This document shows positions 24,419-33,811 of a stretch of DNA of 64,000 nt, one piece after another. Source of the stretch: Nocardia terpenica. Lineage in GTDB: Bacteria; Actinomycetota; Actinomycetes; Mycobacteriales; Mycobacteriaceae. The stretch spans positions 1,178,001 to 1,242,000 of the forward strand of contig NZ_JABMCZ010000003.1 in NCBI RefSeq assembly GCF_013186535.1. Direction: 5' to 3'. The translations under genes were made by a program, and so were the position numbers. Each line of letters begins with the position of its first letter. Position 1 is the stretch's first letter. The notes under the pieces are model-generated. The model did not search any database. It worked only from the letters and a program-made list of their open reading frames with translations, and was not told the origin of the DNA.

Positions 24419-27400
24419 TCAGGCGGTCGGGCTGAACGCCTCCTGGACGATCTCGGCCTGCTCGACCGCGTGCACCTTGGTCGAACCCGAGGACGGGGCC
24501 GACATGGCGCGGCGCGAGATCCGGCGCAGCTTGCTGAACCGCTCCGGCAGGAAGTCGGGCAGGTTCAGGCCGAAGAACGGCCACGCGCCCTGGTTGGCCG
24601 GTTCTTCCTGCACCCACGCGATGTCGGTGGCGTTCGGGTAGGTGGCCAGCTTCTCGTTGAGGCGGTAGGTCGGGATCGGGTAGAGCTGCTCGATGCGCAC
24701 GATGGCGACGTCGTCGCGGCCCTTCTTCTCCTTCTCCGCGGCCAGGTCGTAGTACAGCTTGCCGCTGGTCAGCAGGACCCGCTTGACCTTGGAGCGGTCG
24801 CCGTCGCCGCTCTCGTACATCGGCTCCTCGAGCACCGACCGGAACTTGTTGTCGGTGAAGTCCTCGATATTGGAGACCACGGCCTTGTTGCGCAGCATCG
24901 ACTTCGGGGTGAAGACGATGAGCGGGCGGCGGATGCCGTCGAGCACGTGCCGGCGCAGCAGGTGGAAGTAGTTCGACGGGGTGGACGGAACCGCCACCGT
25001 CATCGAACCCTCCGCGCACAGCTGCAGGAACCGCTCGATGCGGCCGGAGGTGTGGTCCGGGCCCTGGCCCTCGTGACCGTGCGGCAGCAGCAGCACGACC
25101 TCCGACAGCTGGCCCCACTTGGCCTCACCCGAGGAGATGAACTCGTCGATGATCGACTGCGCGCCGTTGACGAAGTCGCCGAACTGCGCCTCCCACAGCA
25201 CGAGTGCGTCCGGATTGCCCAGCGAGTAGCCGTATTCGAAGCCGACGGCGGCGTATTCGCTCAGCGCCGAGTCGTGCACGGCGAACCAGCCCGGGTTGGC
25301 ACTGCCGATGTTGTGCAGCGGCGTGTACTCCGCGCCGGACTTGCGGTCGATGATCACCGAGTGCCGCTGGGTGAAGGTGCCGCGGCGGGAGTCCTGACCG
25401 GTCAGGCGCACCGCGCGGCCCTCGTCGATCAGCGTGCCGAAGGCCATCAGCTCGGCGAAGGCCCAGTCGACCTTGCCCTCGTAGGCCATCTCGCGGCGGC
25501 GCTCCAGCACCGGCTTGACGCGCGGATGCACGGTGAAGCCCTCGGGCACGTTGACGAACGCGTCGCCGATGCGCTGCAGCACCGACTTGTCGACGGCGGT
25601 GACGACCGTGCCGCCCACCGTCTGCTCGTCCTCGATCGACTCGCTCGGCTCCGGCGGGTACTTCTCCAGCTCGCGGACCTCGTTGAAGACGCGCTCCAGC
25701 TGACCCTGGTAGTCGCGCAGGGCGTCCTCGGCCTCTTTCATCGAGATGTCGCCGCGGCCGATCAGGGACTCGGTGTACGCCTTGCGGACGCTGCGCTTGG
25801 TGTCGATGACGTCGTACATGTACGGCTGGGTCATCGAGGGGTCGTCGCCCTCGTTGTGGCCGCGACGCCGGTAGCAGATCAGGTCGATCACGACGTCGCG
25901 GTGGAACCGCTGGCGGTAGTCGACCGCCAGGCGGGCCACCCACGCGCACGCCTCCGGGTCGTCCCCGTTGACGTGGAAGATCGGGGCCCCGATGAACTTC
26001 GCGATGTCGGTGGAGTACTCGGTGGAGCGGCTGTTCTCCGGCGCGGTGGTGAAGCCGATCTGGTTGTTCACCACGATGTGCACCGTGCCGCCCACGCGGT
26101 AGCCGCGCAGGCCGGACATGTTCAGCGTCTCGGCCACCACGCCCTGACCGGCGAAGGCCGCGTCACCGTGCAGCATCAGCGGCACGACGGAGAAGGTGCG
26201 CGCCTCCTCGCCCTTGGTGACCAGGTCCTCCTTGGTGAGCAGGTCCTGCTTGGCGCGGACCAGGCCCTCCAGCACCGGGTCGACGGCCTCCAGGTGCGAG
26301 GGGTTGGCGGTCAGCGACACCTCGATGTCGTTGTCGCCGAACATCTGGATGTAGGTGCCGTGCGCGCCGAGGTGGTACTTCACGTCGCCCGAGCCGTGCG
26401 TGGCGGCCGGGTTCATGTTGCCCTCGAACTCGGTGAAGATCTGCGAGTACGGCTTGCCGACGATATTGGCCAGCACGTTCAGCCGACCGCGGTGCGGCAT
26501 GCCGATGACGACCTCGTCGAGGGCGTGCTCGGCGCACTGGTCGATGACGGCGTCCATCATCGGGATGACCGACTCGGCGCCCTCCAGCGAGAAGCGCTTC
26601 TGCCCAACGTACTTGGTCTGCAGGAAGGTCTCGAACGCCTCGGCCGCGTTCAGCCGCGACAGCACGTACTTCTGCTGCGCGACGGTCGCCTTCTCGTGCT
26701 TCTGCTCGACCCGCTCCTGAATCCACTGCAGCTGCTGGGGATCCAGAATGTGGGTGTACTCCACGCCGATGTGGCGGCAGTACGCGTCGCGCAGGATCGA
26801 CAGCACGTCGCGCAGCTTCATGCGCTCCTTGCCGTGGAAGCCCGCGACGTTGAACTCGCGGTCCAGGTCCCACAGCGTCAGGCCGTGCTGGGTGACATCG
26901 AGATCCGGGTGGCTGCGGAACTTGTCCTTGACCAGCCGCAGCGGATCGGTGTCGGCCATCAGGTGGCCGCGGTTGCGGTAGGCGGCGATGAGCTCCTGCA
27001 CGCGGACGCTCTTGTCGACGCCGCGCTCCTTGATGTCCTTGCGCCAGCGCACCGGCTCGTAGGGGACACCCATGCCGTGGAAGATCTCGTCGAAGAACTC
27101 GTCCGAGATCAGCAGCTGGTGGATGGTGCGCAGGAAGTCGCCGGACTCCGCGCCCTGGATGATGCGGTGGTCGTAGGTCGAGGTCAGCGTCATGAGCTTG
27201 CCGATGCCGATCTCGGCCAGCTGGTTGTCGCTCATGCCCTGGAACTCGGCCGGGTACTCCATCGCGCCCGCGCCGATAATGGCGCCCTGGCCCGACATCA
27301 GGCGCGGCACCGAGTGATTGGTGCCGATGGTGCCCGGGTTGGTCAGCGAGATGGTGACTCCGGCGAAGTCCTCGGTGGTGAGCTTGCCGTCGCGGGCGCG

Positions 27401-28231
27401 GCGGACGACGTCCTCGTAGGCGCTGTGGAACTGCGCGAAGCTCATGCTCTCGCAGTGCTTGATGGCGGCGACGGCCAGCGAGCGGCTGCCGTTCTTCCCG
27501 GGTAGGTCGATGGCCAGGCCCAGGTTGGTGTGCGCGGGGGTGACCGCGTTCGGCTTGCCGTCGATCTCGGCGTAGTGCCGGTTCATGTTCGGGAACGACT
27601 TGATCGCCTGCACGATGGCGTAGCCGAGCAGGTGGGTGAAGGAGATCTTGCCGCCGCGGGTGCGGGCGAGGTGGTTGTTGATGACCAGCCGGTTGTCGAT
27701 CATCAGCTTCGCCGGGATGGCGCGCACGCTGGTCGCGGTCGGAATGGTCAGCGACGTCGACATGTTCTTGACGATCGCCGCGGCGGGCCCGCGCAGGATC
27801 TTGGCCTCGTCCTGGGCCTGCTCGACCTTCGGGGCGCCGGTCGTCGGCGCGGCGTTGGAGGCCGGGGCGGGGGTGGTTTGCGGAGTGCGTGCCTGCGGCG
27901 GCGCGGCGGCGGCCGACGCCGGGGCGGTCGCCCGCGCGGTCGGCGCGGCGACGGGCGCCGGAGCCGGGGCGGGCGCGGCGGGGGCGGTGCGGGTGGGGGC
28001 GGTCGGGGCCGGGGCCGGCGCGGTGGTCGCGGGCGCGGCAGAAACGGTCGGGGCGGCCGTGCTGTTACCCGTGTCACCCGGCGTCTCCGGGGTGTAGTCG
28101 GCCAGGAACTCGTGCCAGCTCTCATCGACGGACGAGGGGTCTTGCTTGTACTTCTGGTACATCTCGTCAACGAGCCACTGGTTCTGTCCGAACTGGGATG
28201 TTGAGCTGCTCACAGCAGGTGTTCGCCTCAT
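24419..28231 (-). CDS. kgd: Multifunctional 2-oxoglutarate metabolism enzyme (Kgd/SucA)
   Basis: A 1270-residue cytoplasmic enzyme joining an E2-like acyltransferase domain to a thiamine-diphosphate E1 domain. It starts with FGQNQWLVDEMYQKYKQDP, followed by an Ala/Pro-rich linker (about 55-130). The acyltransferase domain carries the DHRIIQGAESGDFL motif, and E1 has GDAAFAGQGVVAETLNMSG and HIVVNNQIGFTT for ThDP and Mg. It decarboxylates 2-oxoglutarate for the TCA cycle and also makes succinic semialdehyde or 2-hydroxy-3-oxoadipate. The N-terminal segment has the GarA/Odhl-interaction region known in mycobacteria. GTG 28213 is an alternative start close to the mycobacterial one. Confidence 0.95.
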   Translation of the reverse strand: MRRTPAVSSSTSQFGQNQWLVDEMYQKYKQDPSSVDESWHEFLADYTPETPGDTGNSTAAPTVSAAPATTAPAPAPTAPTRTAPAAPAPAPAPVAAPTARATAPASAAAAPPQARTPQTTPAPASNAAPTTGAPKVEQAQDEAKILRGPAAAIVKNMSTSLTIPTATSVRAIPAKLMIDNRLVINNHLARTRGGKISFTHLLGYAIVQAIKSFPNMNRHYAEIDGKPNAVTPAHTNLGLAIDLPGKNGSRSLAVAAIKHCESMSFAQFHSAYEDVVRRARDGKLTTEDFAGVTISLTNPGTIGTNHSVPRLMSGQGAIIGAGAMEYPAEFQGMSDNQLAEIGIGKLMTLTSTYDHRIIQGAESGDFLRTIHQLLISDEFFDEIFHGMGVPYEPVRWRKDIKERGVDKSVRVQELIAAYRNRGHLMADTDPLRLVKDKFRSHPDLDVTQHGLTLWDLDREFNVAGFHGKERMKLRDVLSILRDAYCRHIGVEYTHILDPQQLQWIQERVEQKHEKATVAQQKYVLSRLNAAEAFETFLQTKYVGQKRFSLEGAESVIPMMDAVIDQCAEHALDEVVIGMPHRGRLNVLANIVGKPYSQIFTEFEGNMNPAATHGSGDVKYHLGAHGTYIQMFGDNDIEVSLTANPSHLEAVDPVLEGLVRAKQDLLTKEDLVTKGEEARTFSVVPLMLHGDAAFAGQGVVAETLNMSGLRGYRVGGTVHIVVNNQIGFTTAPENSRSTEYSTDIAKFIGAPIFHVNGDDPEACAWVARLAVDYRQRFHRDVVIDLICYRRRGHNEGDDPSMTQPYMYDVIDTKRSVRKAYTESLIGRGDISMKEAEDALRDYQGQLERVFNEVRELEKYPPEPSESIEDEQTVGGTVVTAVDKSVLQRIGDAFVNVPEGFTVHPRVKPVLERRREMAYEGKVDWAFAELMAFGTLIDEGRAVRLTGQDSRRGTFTQRHSVIIDRKSGAEYTPLHNIGSANPGWFAVHDSALSEYAAVGFEYGYSLGNPDALVLWEAQFGDFVNGAQSIIDEFISSGEAKWGQLSEVVLLLPHGHEGQGPDHTSGRIERFLQLCAEGSMTVAVPSTPSNYFHLLRRHVLDGIRRPLIVFTPKSMLRNKAVVSNIEDFTDNKFRSVLEEPMYESGDGDRSKVKRVLLTSGKLYYDLAAEKEKKGRDDVAIVRIEQLYPIPTYRLNEKLATYPNATDIAWVQEEPANQGAWPFFGLNLPDFLPERFSKLRRISRRAMSAPSSGSTKVHAVEQAEIVQEAFSPTA

Positions 28232-28427
28232 TTCGTTCTTCGCGCTGCGACGTTTGTGACGTGCTCGGCACGGCTATCGGCATGACGCGCGCCGATGCGC
28301 CCTTCTGAGGATAGGCCCAGCCCCGACCCGATGTCCCAGGGCGGCATCCGCGGGCCGTCGTACCTCCCGCCCCAGCTCGGCCATGGCTCATCGGACAGAC
28401 CCAGCCTCATAGGTGACGACCCGTCCA

Positions 28428-31400
28428 TCAGTGAGAATATTCCTTTGCTTCCAGGTGGTGCTGCCCACAGTCCCCCGGTCCCGCTCGCCACAGCCGCGCG
28501 TACGCGCCGTCGGCAGCCAACAATTCGCTGTGCGAGCCGATTTCGCTGATGCGGCCGTGCTCGACCACCGCGATCCGATCCGCGCGCGCCGCCGTCGCCA
28601 GCCGATGCGCGACGATGACCGAGCTGCGGCCGCGGGTCATGGCACTGCTCGCCGCCAGCACCTTCTCCTCGCTGTCCGGATCCAGGACGGCGGTGGCCTC
28701 GTCCAGCAGCAGCAGATCCGGGTCGACGAGTTCGGCACGGGCCAGCGCGATCAGCTGCCGCTGCCCCGCCGACAGCCCGCGCCCACCCTCACCGACCGGC
28801 TGCCGCATCCCCCGCGGCAGCCCGGCGATCATGTCCAGCGCCCCGACCGCCGCGGCGGCCCCCGCGATCTCCGCCCGGGACGCACCGGGCCTCCCGAACG
28901 CGATATTGGCCGCGACATCCCCGCTGGACAGGTGCGCCTCCTGCGGCACCACACCCAGCCGCCCCCGATAGTCCGCCAGCCGGTAATCCCGCACATCCAC
29001 ACCATCGACCCGAATCGCATCATCATGTTCCCGGTGTGCTTTCGGCCGGGATCCCTCGTCTCGCGGCAGGTCGTACAGTCGTGCGAGCAACTTCACAATC
29101 GTCGACTTCCCCGCGCCCGTCGGGCCCACCAGGGCGAGGCTGGCGCCGGGCGGGATGTGTAGTGAAATGTCCTCGAGCGCAGGTTTTCTCGCGTCCGGGT
29201 AGCGGAAGTGCACGGTATCGAAGGACACGTCGCCGCGGAGCCGGTCGAGCTCGGCGGCGTCCGGCGGGTCGGGGGCGATCGAGGACGGGGTGCGCAGCAG
29301 CGCCTCGATGCGCCGCAGTCCCACCCGGGCCTGCTGGTATCCGTCGAAGACCTGCGACAGCTGCAGGATCGGGCTGAACAGCAGGCTCAGGTAGAGCACG
29401 AACGCGACCAGGGTGCCCGCCGTGGTGGAACCGTGAGCAACATCACGGGCGCCGACGTACACCACGGCCGCCTGCGCCAGGTCCGCCCACGCGATGACGA
29501 AGGCGAAGAACAGCGCGATCGCCCGCTGCGCCCGCATCCGGGCGACGCGATACCGGTCGGAGTAGTCGGCGAAGCGCCGGGCCGCGTGCTCCTCGTGCCG
29601 GTACGCCTGGGTGGTGCGCAGCCCGGCCACGTTCTCCTGAAAGTCGGCGTTCACGGTGGCGACTCGCTCGCGGGAGGCCGAATACGCGGCCGCGGCCACC
29701 TTCCGGAACACCATGGTCGCCACGATCAGCGGCGGCAGCGTCGCCAGCACCGTCAACGCCAGCCCGGCATTGATCACCAGCAGCGCCACCGCGATCCCGA
29801 CCGCGGTGATGATGCTGATCAGCGCGCTGGTGAGCCCCGTCTGCAGGAAGGTCGACAGCGCGTCGATGTCGGTGGTCATCCGGGTCATGATCCGGCCGGA
29901 CAGTTCCCGCTCGTAGTAGTCGAGCCCGAGCCGCTGCAGATGCGCGTAGCTGCGCACCCGCAGCCCGTACAGCAGCCGCTCGCCGCCACGCGCCGACAGC
30001 AGCGTCCCGAGCGCCTCGTCCACCCAGCTGAGCAGCGTGAGCACCAGCCCGCCCAGCGCCGCCGCGGCCAGCGCCCGCGAATTACCCTCGCCCACACCGT
30101 GATCGAGCGCGTACCGGGTCAGCGCCGGAAATCCCACGCCGATGGCCGCGTCCACCGCCAGCAGCGTCACCACCGCCAGCAGCAACCACCGCACCGGCCG
30201 CAGTATCCCCGCCAGCCGGAAGTTCGGCTCCGGCCGCTCGAGCTCGACCTCGTCCAGCCCGGGCGCCTCGCCCGCCGCGGGCAGCCGCCTCAGTTCCCGC
30301 CGGATCTCCTCCGGCACATCCGGGTCCTCGGCATCCGACACCTGCCGCGCGGCAACGGTTTTCGCGTCGTCCGCCGCATCGTCGAGGTGGCCGTCGGCGC
30401 CGAGCCAGGGATCGTCCGCGCCGGTCGTCTCCGGTGCGGGCAGCCGGATCACCCGGTCGGCGTGGGCGAGGGTGGATTCGCGGTGGGCCAGGATGAGCGT
30501 GGTGCGGGCGCCGCCCGCGGGGAGGGCGTCGAAGATGGCGGCCTCGGTGACGGCGTCGACCGCGGAGGTGGCGTCGTCGAGGACCAGGATGCGCGGGTCG
30601 GCGAGCAGCGCGCGGGCCAGGGCGAGGCGCTGGCGCTGCCCGCCGGACAGGGTCAGGCCGCGCTCGCCGACGACGGTGTCGTATCCGTCGGGCAGGTCCC
30701 GGATGAACTCGTCGGCCGCGGCGGCCTTGGCGACCGTGCGGATCTCGTCGTCGGTGGCCTCGGGACGGCCGAGCGCGATATTGGCGGCGATGGTGTCGGA
30801 GAACAGGAACGGCTCGTCGAACACGACCCCGATCGCCGCGCGCAGCTCGGCGGTCCGCAGGTCGGCGAGGTCCACCTCGGAGTCGGTGCCGCGCAGCAGG
30901 ATTCGCCCGGAGTCGGGGGAGTGCAGGCGCGGAAGCAGCAGGGCCAGCGTGGATTTGCCGGATCCGGCGGGGCCGATGATCGCGACCGTCTCGCCCGGCC
31001 GCATCGTCAGGTCGAAGTCCCGCAGCACCGGCCGGTCCGGGTCGAATCCGAAGGTGACCGAACGCATCTCGATCCCCAGCGGTCCGTCCGGCAGCGGCTG
31101 CGGGCGCGGCGGATCGATGGTCTCGGGCGCCTCGTTGATGACCTGGAACACCCGCTCGGCGGCGGCGCGGGTCAGCTGCGCCATCACCACCAGGTTCGAC
31201 ACGACCCGGGTGCTCGACGACAGCATGGTCACATACGCCGCGAAGGCGAGGAAGGTGCCGATCCCGATCACGCCGTGCAGCGCCAGCAGGCCGCCGAGCC
31301 CGATCACCGCCACCAGGCCGATCTGCGGAATCGCGGCCACCGTCGGCGCGAAGCGAGAGTCGATGCGCGCGGCCCGCATTCGCTCGGCGTACAGCCGCCG

Positions 31401-32099
31401 CCCGTGCCCCTCCAGCAGGTGGACCATCCGGGCCTCCTGCCCGAACCCCTTCACCACCCGCACCCCGGTGACCGTCTCCTCCACGTGCTGGGCGAGGTCG
31501 GCGGCCCGCTGCTGCGCCGACCAGGTCGCCGCGTGCAGCAGCGGCCGGGTCCGGTACACCACCAGCGCCAGCGTCGGCACGGTCAGCAGCGCGACCAGCG
31601 CCAGCAGCGGCGACAGCACCAGCATCACCACCGCGGCCATGCCGAACAGCAGCAGCGACATGGCCGACAGCGGCGTCATCGTCAGCAGGCCCTGCACCAG
31701 TTGCAGATCGGAGATCGAGCGCGACACCACCTGGCCGGTGCGCAATGTGTCCTGCCCGGGGCCGTCGTAGCGGTGCAGCGCGGTCAGCAGGTTCACGCGC
31801 AGTTCGTGCTGGATGTCGAGGGCGAGCCGCCCCGCCAGGAAGCGCCGCCCGTAGGAGGTCGCGAACCGCACCACCGCCAGCAGCGCCAGGATCGCGGCCA
31901 TGCCCGTGATGGCGTGCAGATCGCCCGCCCGGGCGCTGTCCAGTGCCTGCTTGGCCGCCAGCGGCACCACCACCTCGGCCACCGCGCCGACCACCACCGT
32001 GGCGATCACGCCCGTGGTCAGCCGAGGGTGTGCGCGACACGCGCCCCACAGCCGTGCGATCCAGCCGGGGCCGCCGTCGCGACCTTCGATCTCCCTCAC
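28428..32099 (-). CDS. Fused ABC exporter with two TMD-NBD modules (Rv0194-like), one ATP site degenerate
   Basis: A 1223-residue multidrug-type exporter made of two half-transporters in tandem. Module 1: TMD about 15-300, Walker A IGPAGSGKST, signature LSGGQRQR, Walker B ILVLDDATSAVD with Asp instead of the catalytic Glu. Module 2: TMD about 640-940, Walker A VGPTGAGKST, signature LSAGQRQL, Walker B LLLLDEATAVLD. The degenerate Walker B and the altered LSAGQ signature fall in the same composite ATP site, as in asymmetric heterodimeric exporters. A translated hairpin element (GSRPKAHREH) interrupts NBD2 just after Walker A. M. tuberculosis Rv0194 has the same layout. Confidence 0.92.
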   Translation of the reverse strand: MREIEGRDGGPGWIARLWGACRAHPRLTTGVIATVVVGAVAEVVVPLAAKQALDSARAGDLHAITGMAAILALLAVVRFATSYGRRFLAGRLALDIQHELRVNLLTALHRYDGPGQDTLRTGQVVSRSISDLQLVQGLLTMTPLSAMSLLLFGMAAVVMLVLSPLLALVALLTVPTLALVVYRTRPLLHAATWSAQQRAADLAQHVEETVTGVRVVKGFGQEARMVHLLEGHGRRLYAERMRAARIDSRFAPTVAAIPQIGLVAVIGLGGLLALHGVIGIGTFLAFAAYVTMLSSSTRVVSNLVVMAQLTRAAAERVFQVINEAPETIDPPRPQPLPDGPLGIEMRSVTFGFDPDRPVLRDFDLTMRPGETVAIIGPAGSGKSTLALLLPRLHSPDSGRILLRGTDSEVDLADLRTAELRAAIGVVFDEPFLFSDTIAANIALGRPEATDDEIRTVAKAAAADEFIRDLPDGYDTVVGERGLTLSGGQRQRLALARALLADPRILVLDDATSAVDAVTEAAIFDALPAGGARTTLILAHRESTLAHADRVIRLPAPETTGADDPWLGADGHLDDAADDAKTVAARQVSDAEDPDVPEEIRRELRRLPAAGEAPGLDEVELERPEPNFRLAGILRPVRWLLLAVVTLLAVDAAIGVGFPALTRYALDHGVGEGNSRALAAAALGGLVLTLLSWVDEALGTLLSARGGERLLYGLRVRSYAHLQRLGLDYYERELSGRIMTRMTTDIDALSTFLQTGLTSALISIITAVGIAVALLVINAGLALTVLATLPPLIVATMVFRKVAAAAYSASRERVATVNADFQENVAGLRTTQAYRHEEHAARRFADYSDRYRVARMRAQRAIALFFAFVIAWADLAQAAVVYVGARDVAHGSTTAGTLVAFVLYLSLLFSPILQLSQVFDGYQQARVGLRRIEALLRTPSSIAPDPPDAAELDRLRGDVSFDTVHFRYPDARKPALEDISLHIPPGASLALVGPTGAGKSTIVKLLARLYDLPRDEGSRPKAHREHDDAIRVDGVDVRDYRLADYRGRLGVVPQEAHLSSGDVAANIAFGRPGASRAEIAGAAAAVGALDMIAGLPRGMRQPVGEGGRGLSAGQRQLIALARAELVDPDLLLLDEATAVLDPDSEEKVLAASSAMTRGRSSVIVAHRLATAARADRIAVVEHGRISEIGSHSELLAADGAYARLWRAGPGDCGQHHLEAKEYSH
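29028..29053. repeat. Hairpin element inside the ABC exporter gene (site 7)
   Basis: TTCCCGG-TGTGCTTTCG-GCCGGGATCC. It is translated on the minus strand as GSRPKAHREH between the helix after Walker A and the strand IRVDGVDVRDYRL of NBD2. The frame continues on both sides. Confidence 0.85.
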
Positions 32100-32141
32100 C
32101 TCGTTCGACGGTACTCCGTGCGAACGATCGACCGCCGTGTT

Positions 32142-32843
32142 CTAGTGGTTCGCCCAGTGCTCGAACGCCCGCCGCACGTCCTCTGGGGACGCGGCGATCG
32201 CCTCGGCGTCGGGGGTGGCCTCGGTGACGCGCGGCAGGTGCGCGACCAGATCGAAGGCGTCGAGCGGGCGCACCGGGTAATAGTTCGGACCCAGGCGCTG
32301 TTCGGTGGCGGCCCGCACGGCGGCGGTGTCCGCTGCGGACAGGGTGCGCAGGTCGGTCAGGAACGGTTCGTCGTGCGAGGCGTGCATGAGCGCGTCGAGG
32401 CTGCCGGGCCGCGGCGGTTCCAGGTCGGTGAACAGGGTGCCCGTGTAGAAGTCGCTGCCGGAGTTCAGGGTTCGGCCCGAGCCCGAGGTCGCGCCGATGA
32501 CCAGGTAGTCGTCGCCGAGCCGGTCGGCGAGGTGCATGCCCAGCGGGGTGGCCGGTTCCATGCCGCGTGCGTAGACGGTGGTCTGCCGGTGAACGTGACC
32601 GTTGTGCGCCGCCACCAGGATTCGGCCCTCCCGACGCAGGACCCAGTCGACGGTATCGGCCCGGGCGGCGTCGCGCATCGACAGCAGTTCCCGCCGATCA
32701 CCGCGAATCAGGGTGCGCGCGAACGCATCCAGGGTGATCGTGAGTTGCAGCGCGCGGCCGTAGTCCTCGGCCGAGGTGTGCCGCGCGTAGTCCAGGCGCA
32801 GCGCCGAGAAGCGGGCGGCGGACCCGTACGCGGACGCGGTCGG
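32142..32843 (-). pseudogene. Erythromycin-esterase-like protein, 3' remnant
   Basis: The open frame encodes about 233 residues matching only the C-terminal half of the erythromycin esterase family: SMRDAARADTVDWVLRREG, then VAAHNGHVHRQ (the family's AHNxH motif) and SGSDFYTGTLF. An ATG exists at 32678, but family similarity continues upstream of it (YARHTSAEDYGRALQLTIT) until about 32830, where it ends at an in-frame stop near 32844. The N-terminal half with the first catalytic His/Glu is absent. A plus-strand gene fragment begins at the same point, so a deletion or rearrangement probably joined them. Confidence 0.75.
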
Positions 32844-33012
32844 CTACCGCCAGGGCATCGTGTGGCTCACGCCCGAGGAGCGACAGGACTGGGTGCGCGA
32901 GATGACCGCCGCCCTGAAGGAGAAACTGAGCAAAGGCCCCGGACCCGGCCGCATTCCACACCTGGCGAGCTGGATCATGTTCCCGGCCGAGCCTTCTCGG
33001 ACCGCTGAGTGA
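32812..33012 (+). pseudogene. C-terminal fragment of an ArsR-like winged-helix regulator
   Basis: A 66-codon open stretch with no start codon or helix-turn-helix. It ends with a pattern familiar from the C-termini of actinobacterial winged-helix regulators: GIVWLTPEERQDWVREMTA, then GPGPGRIPHLASWIMFP. An in-frame TAG at 32788 closes the frame upstream. It abuts the erythromycin-esterase remnant on the other strand. Family assignment is from memory and moderate. Confidence 0.5.
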
Positions 33013-33025
33013 CGGGTCGGAGGGC

Positions 33026-33811
33026 TCAGAGCTCGCGTCGGTGTAGCGACCACCAGGACGCCGCACCGGCGCCCGCGGTCCACAGCAGCAGCACGATGAT
33101 CGAGGCGGCGCTGGGGGCGAGGAACGCGCTGCCCGGGAAGGAACCGACCATGACCGTGCCGATGGTCGTCGAGCCGGGCAGCAGCACCGCGACGCCGGGT
33201 GCGCCGATTCCCTTGGCGATCAACCAGATCAGCGGCTCGGCGATAGCGAGCCAGCCGATCATCGTGGCGACGGCCTGGACCGCGGACCGCAGCAGCAGGC
33301 CCAGCGACGCGCCGATCACGCCCCAGCACAGCGCGGCGACCAGGCCGCCACCCAGTACCCCGGTCAGCCGCAGCCCGAATTCGGTTTCGTGCCGGGCCAA
33401 TCCGAGCAGCACCACCAGCGCGCCGACCTCGGCGACCAGGCCCAGCAGCAGCGAATAGGCCCCGGCGACAGCGAGTTTCGTGCCGAACAGCAGGTCGCGA
33501 TCCGGGGTGAACAGCGCGGTCAGCGAGATGCTGTCGGTCCGGTACTCGTCGCCGGAGCCGAGCGCGCCGAAGACGGCGGCGGCCGAGATCGCCACCGCCA
33601 GTGCCAGATACAGGCCGATGCTCGCGGTCCCGGTCGCCGGTGTGTCCCCCTGCCGCGGGCCGCTGCCGACGGCGGCGGTGACCGCGGCGGCCACCAGACC
33701 GACCGCGGCGCACAGCGGTACGAGCAGTCGGCCCGACCGCAGCGTGGTGATCTTGCGGAATTCCGAGGTCGCGGCCCGGCCGATGTCGGCGGGCACCGTC
33801 GGGATGATCAT
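33026..33811 (-). CDS. ABC-2-type transporter permease
   Basis: A 261-residue membrane protein with about six hydrophobic segments in the layout of ABC-2 permeases: an N-terminal amphipathic start (ATSEFRKITTLRSGRLL), TM1, an extracellular loop, then DEYRTDSISLTALFTPDRDLLFGTKL, typical of actinobacterial members. It overlaps the upstream ATPase gene by 4 bases and pairs with it. Substrate unknown. Confidence 0.82.
   Translation of the reverse strand: MIIPTVPADIGRAATSEFRKITTLRSGRLLVPLCAAVGLVAAAVTAAVGSGPRQGDTPATGTASIGLYLALAVAISAAAVFGALGSGDEYRTDSISLTALFTPDRDLLFGTKLAVAGAYSLLLGLVAEVGALVVLLGLARHETEFGLRLTGVLGGGLVAALCWGVIGASLGLLLRSAVQAVATMIGWLAIAEPLIWLIAKGIGAPGVAVLLPGSTTIGTVMVGSFPGSAFLAPSAASIIVLLLWTAGAGAASWWSLHRREL

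Noticed and set aside
24470..27505. A plus-strand open frame of about 1,000 codons opposite kgd
   Set aside because: It is antisense to a fully conserved Kgd protein; long antisense frames are expected in GC-rich coding sequence, and the translation shows no family pattern.
29208..33008. A plus-strand open frame of more than 1,200 codons opposite the ABC exporter
   Set aside because: Antisense shadow of the exporter gene, rich in Arg/His/Gln as expected for complementary GC-rich codons; it crosses several unrelated genes.
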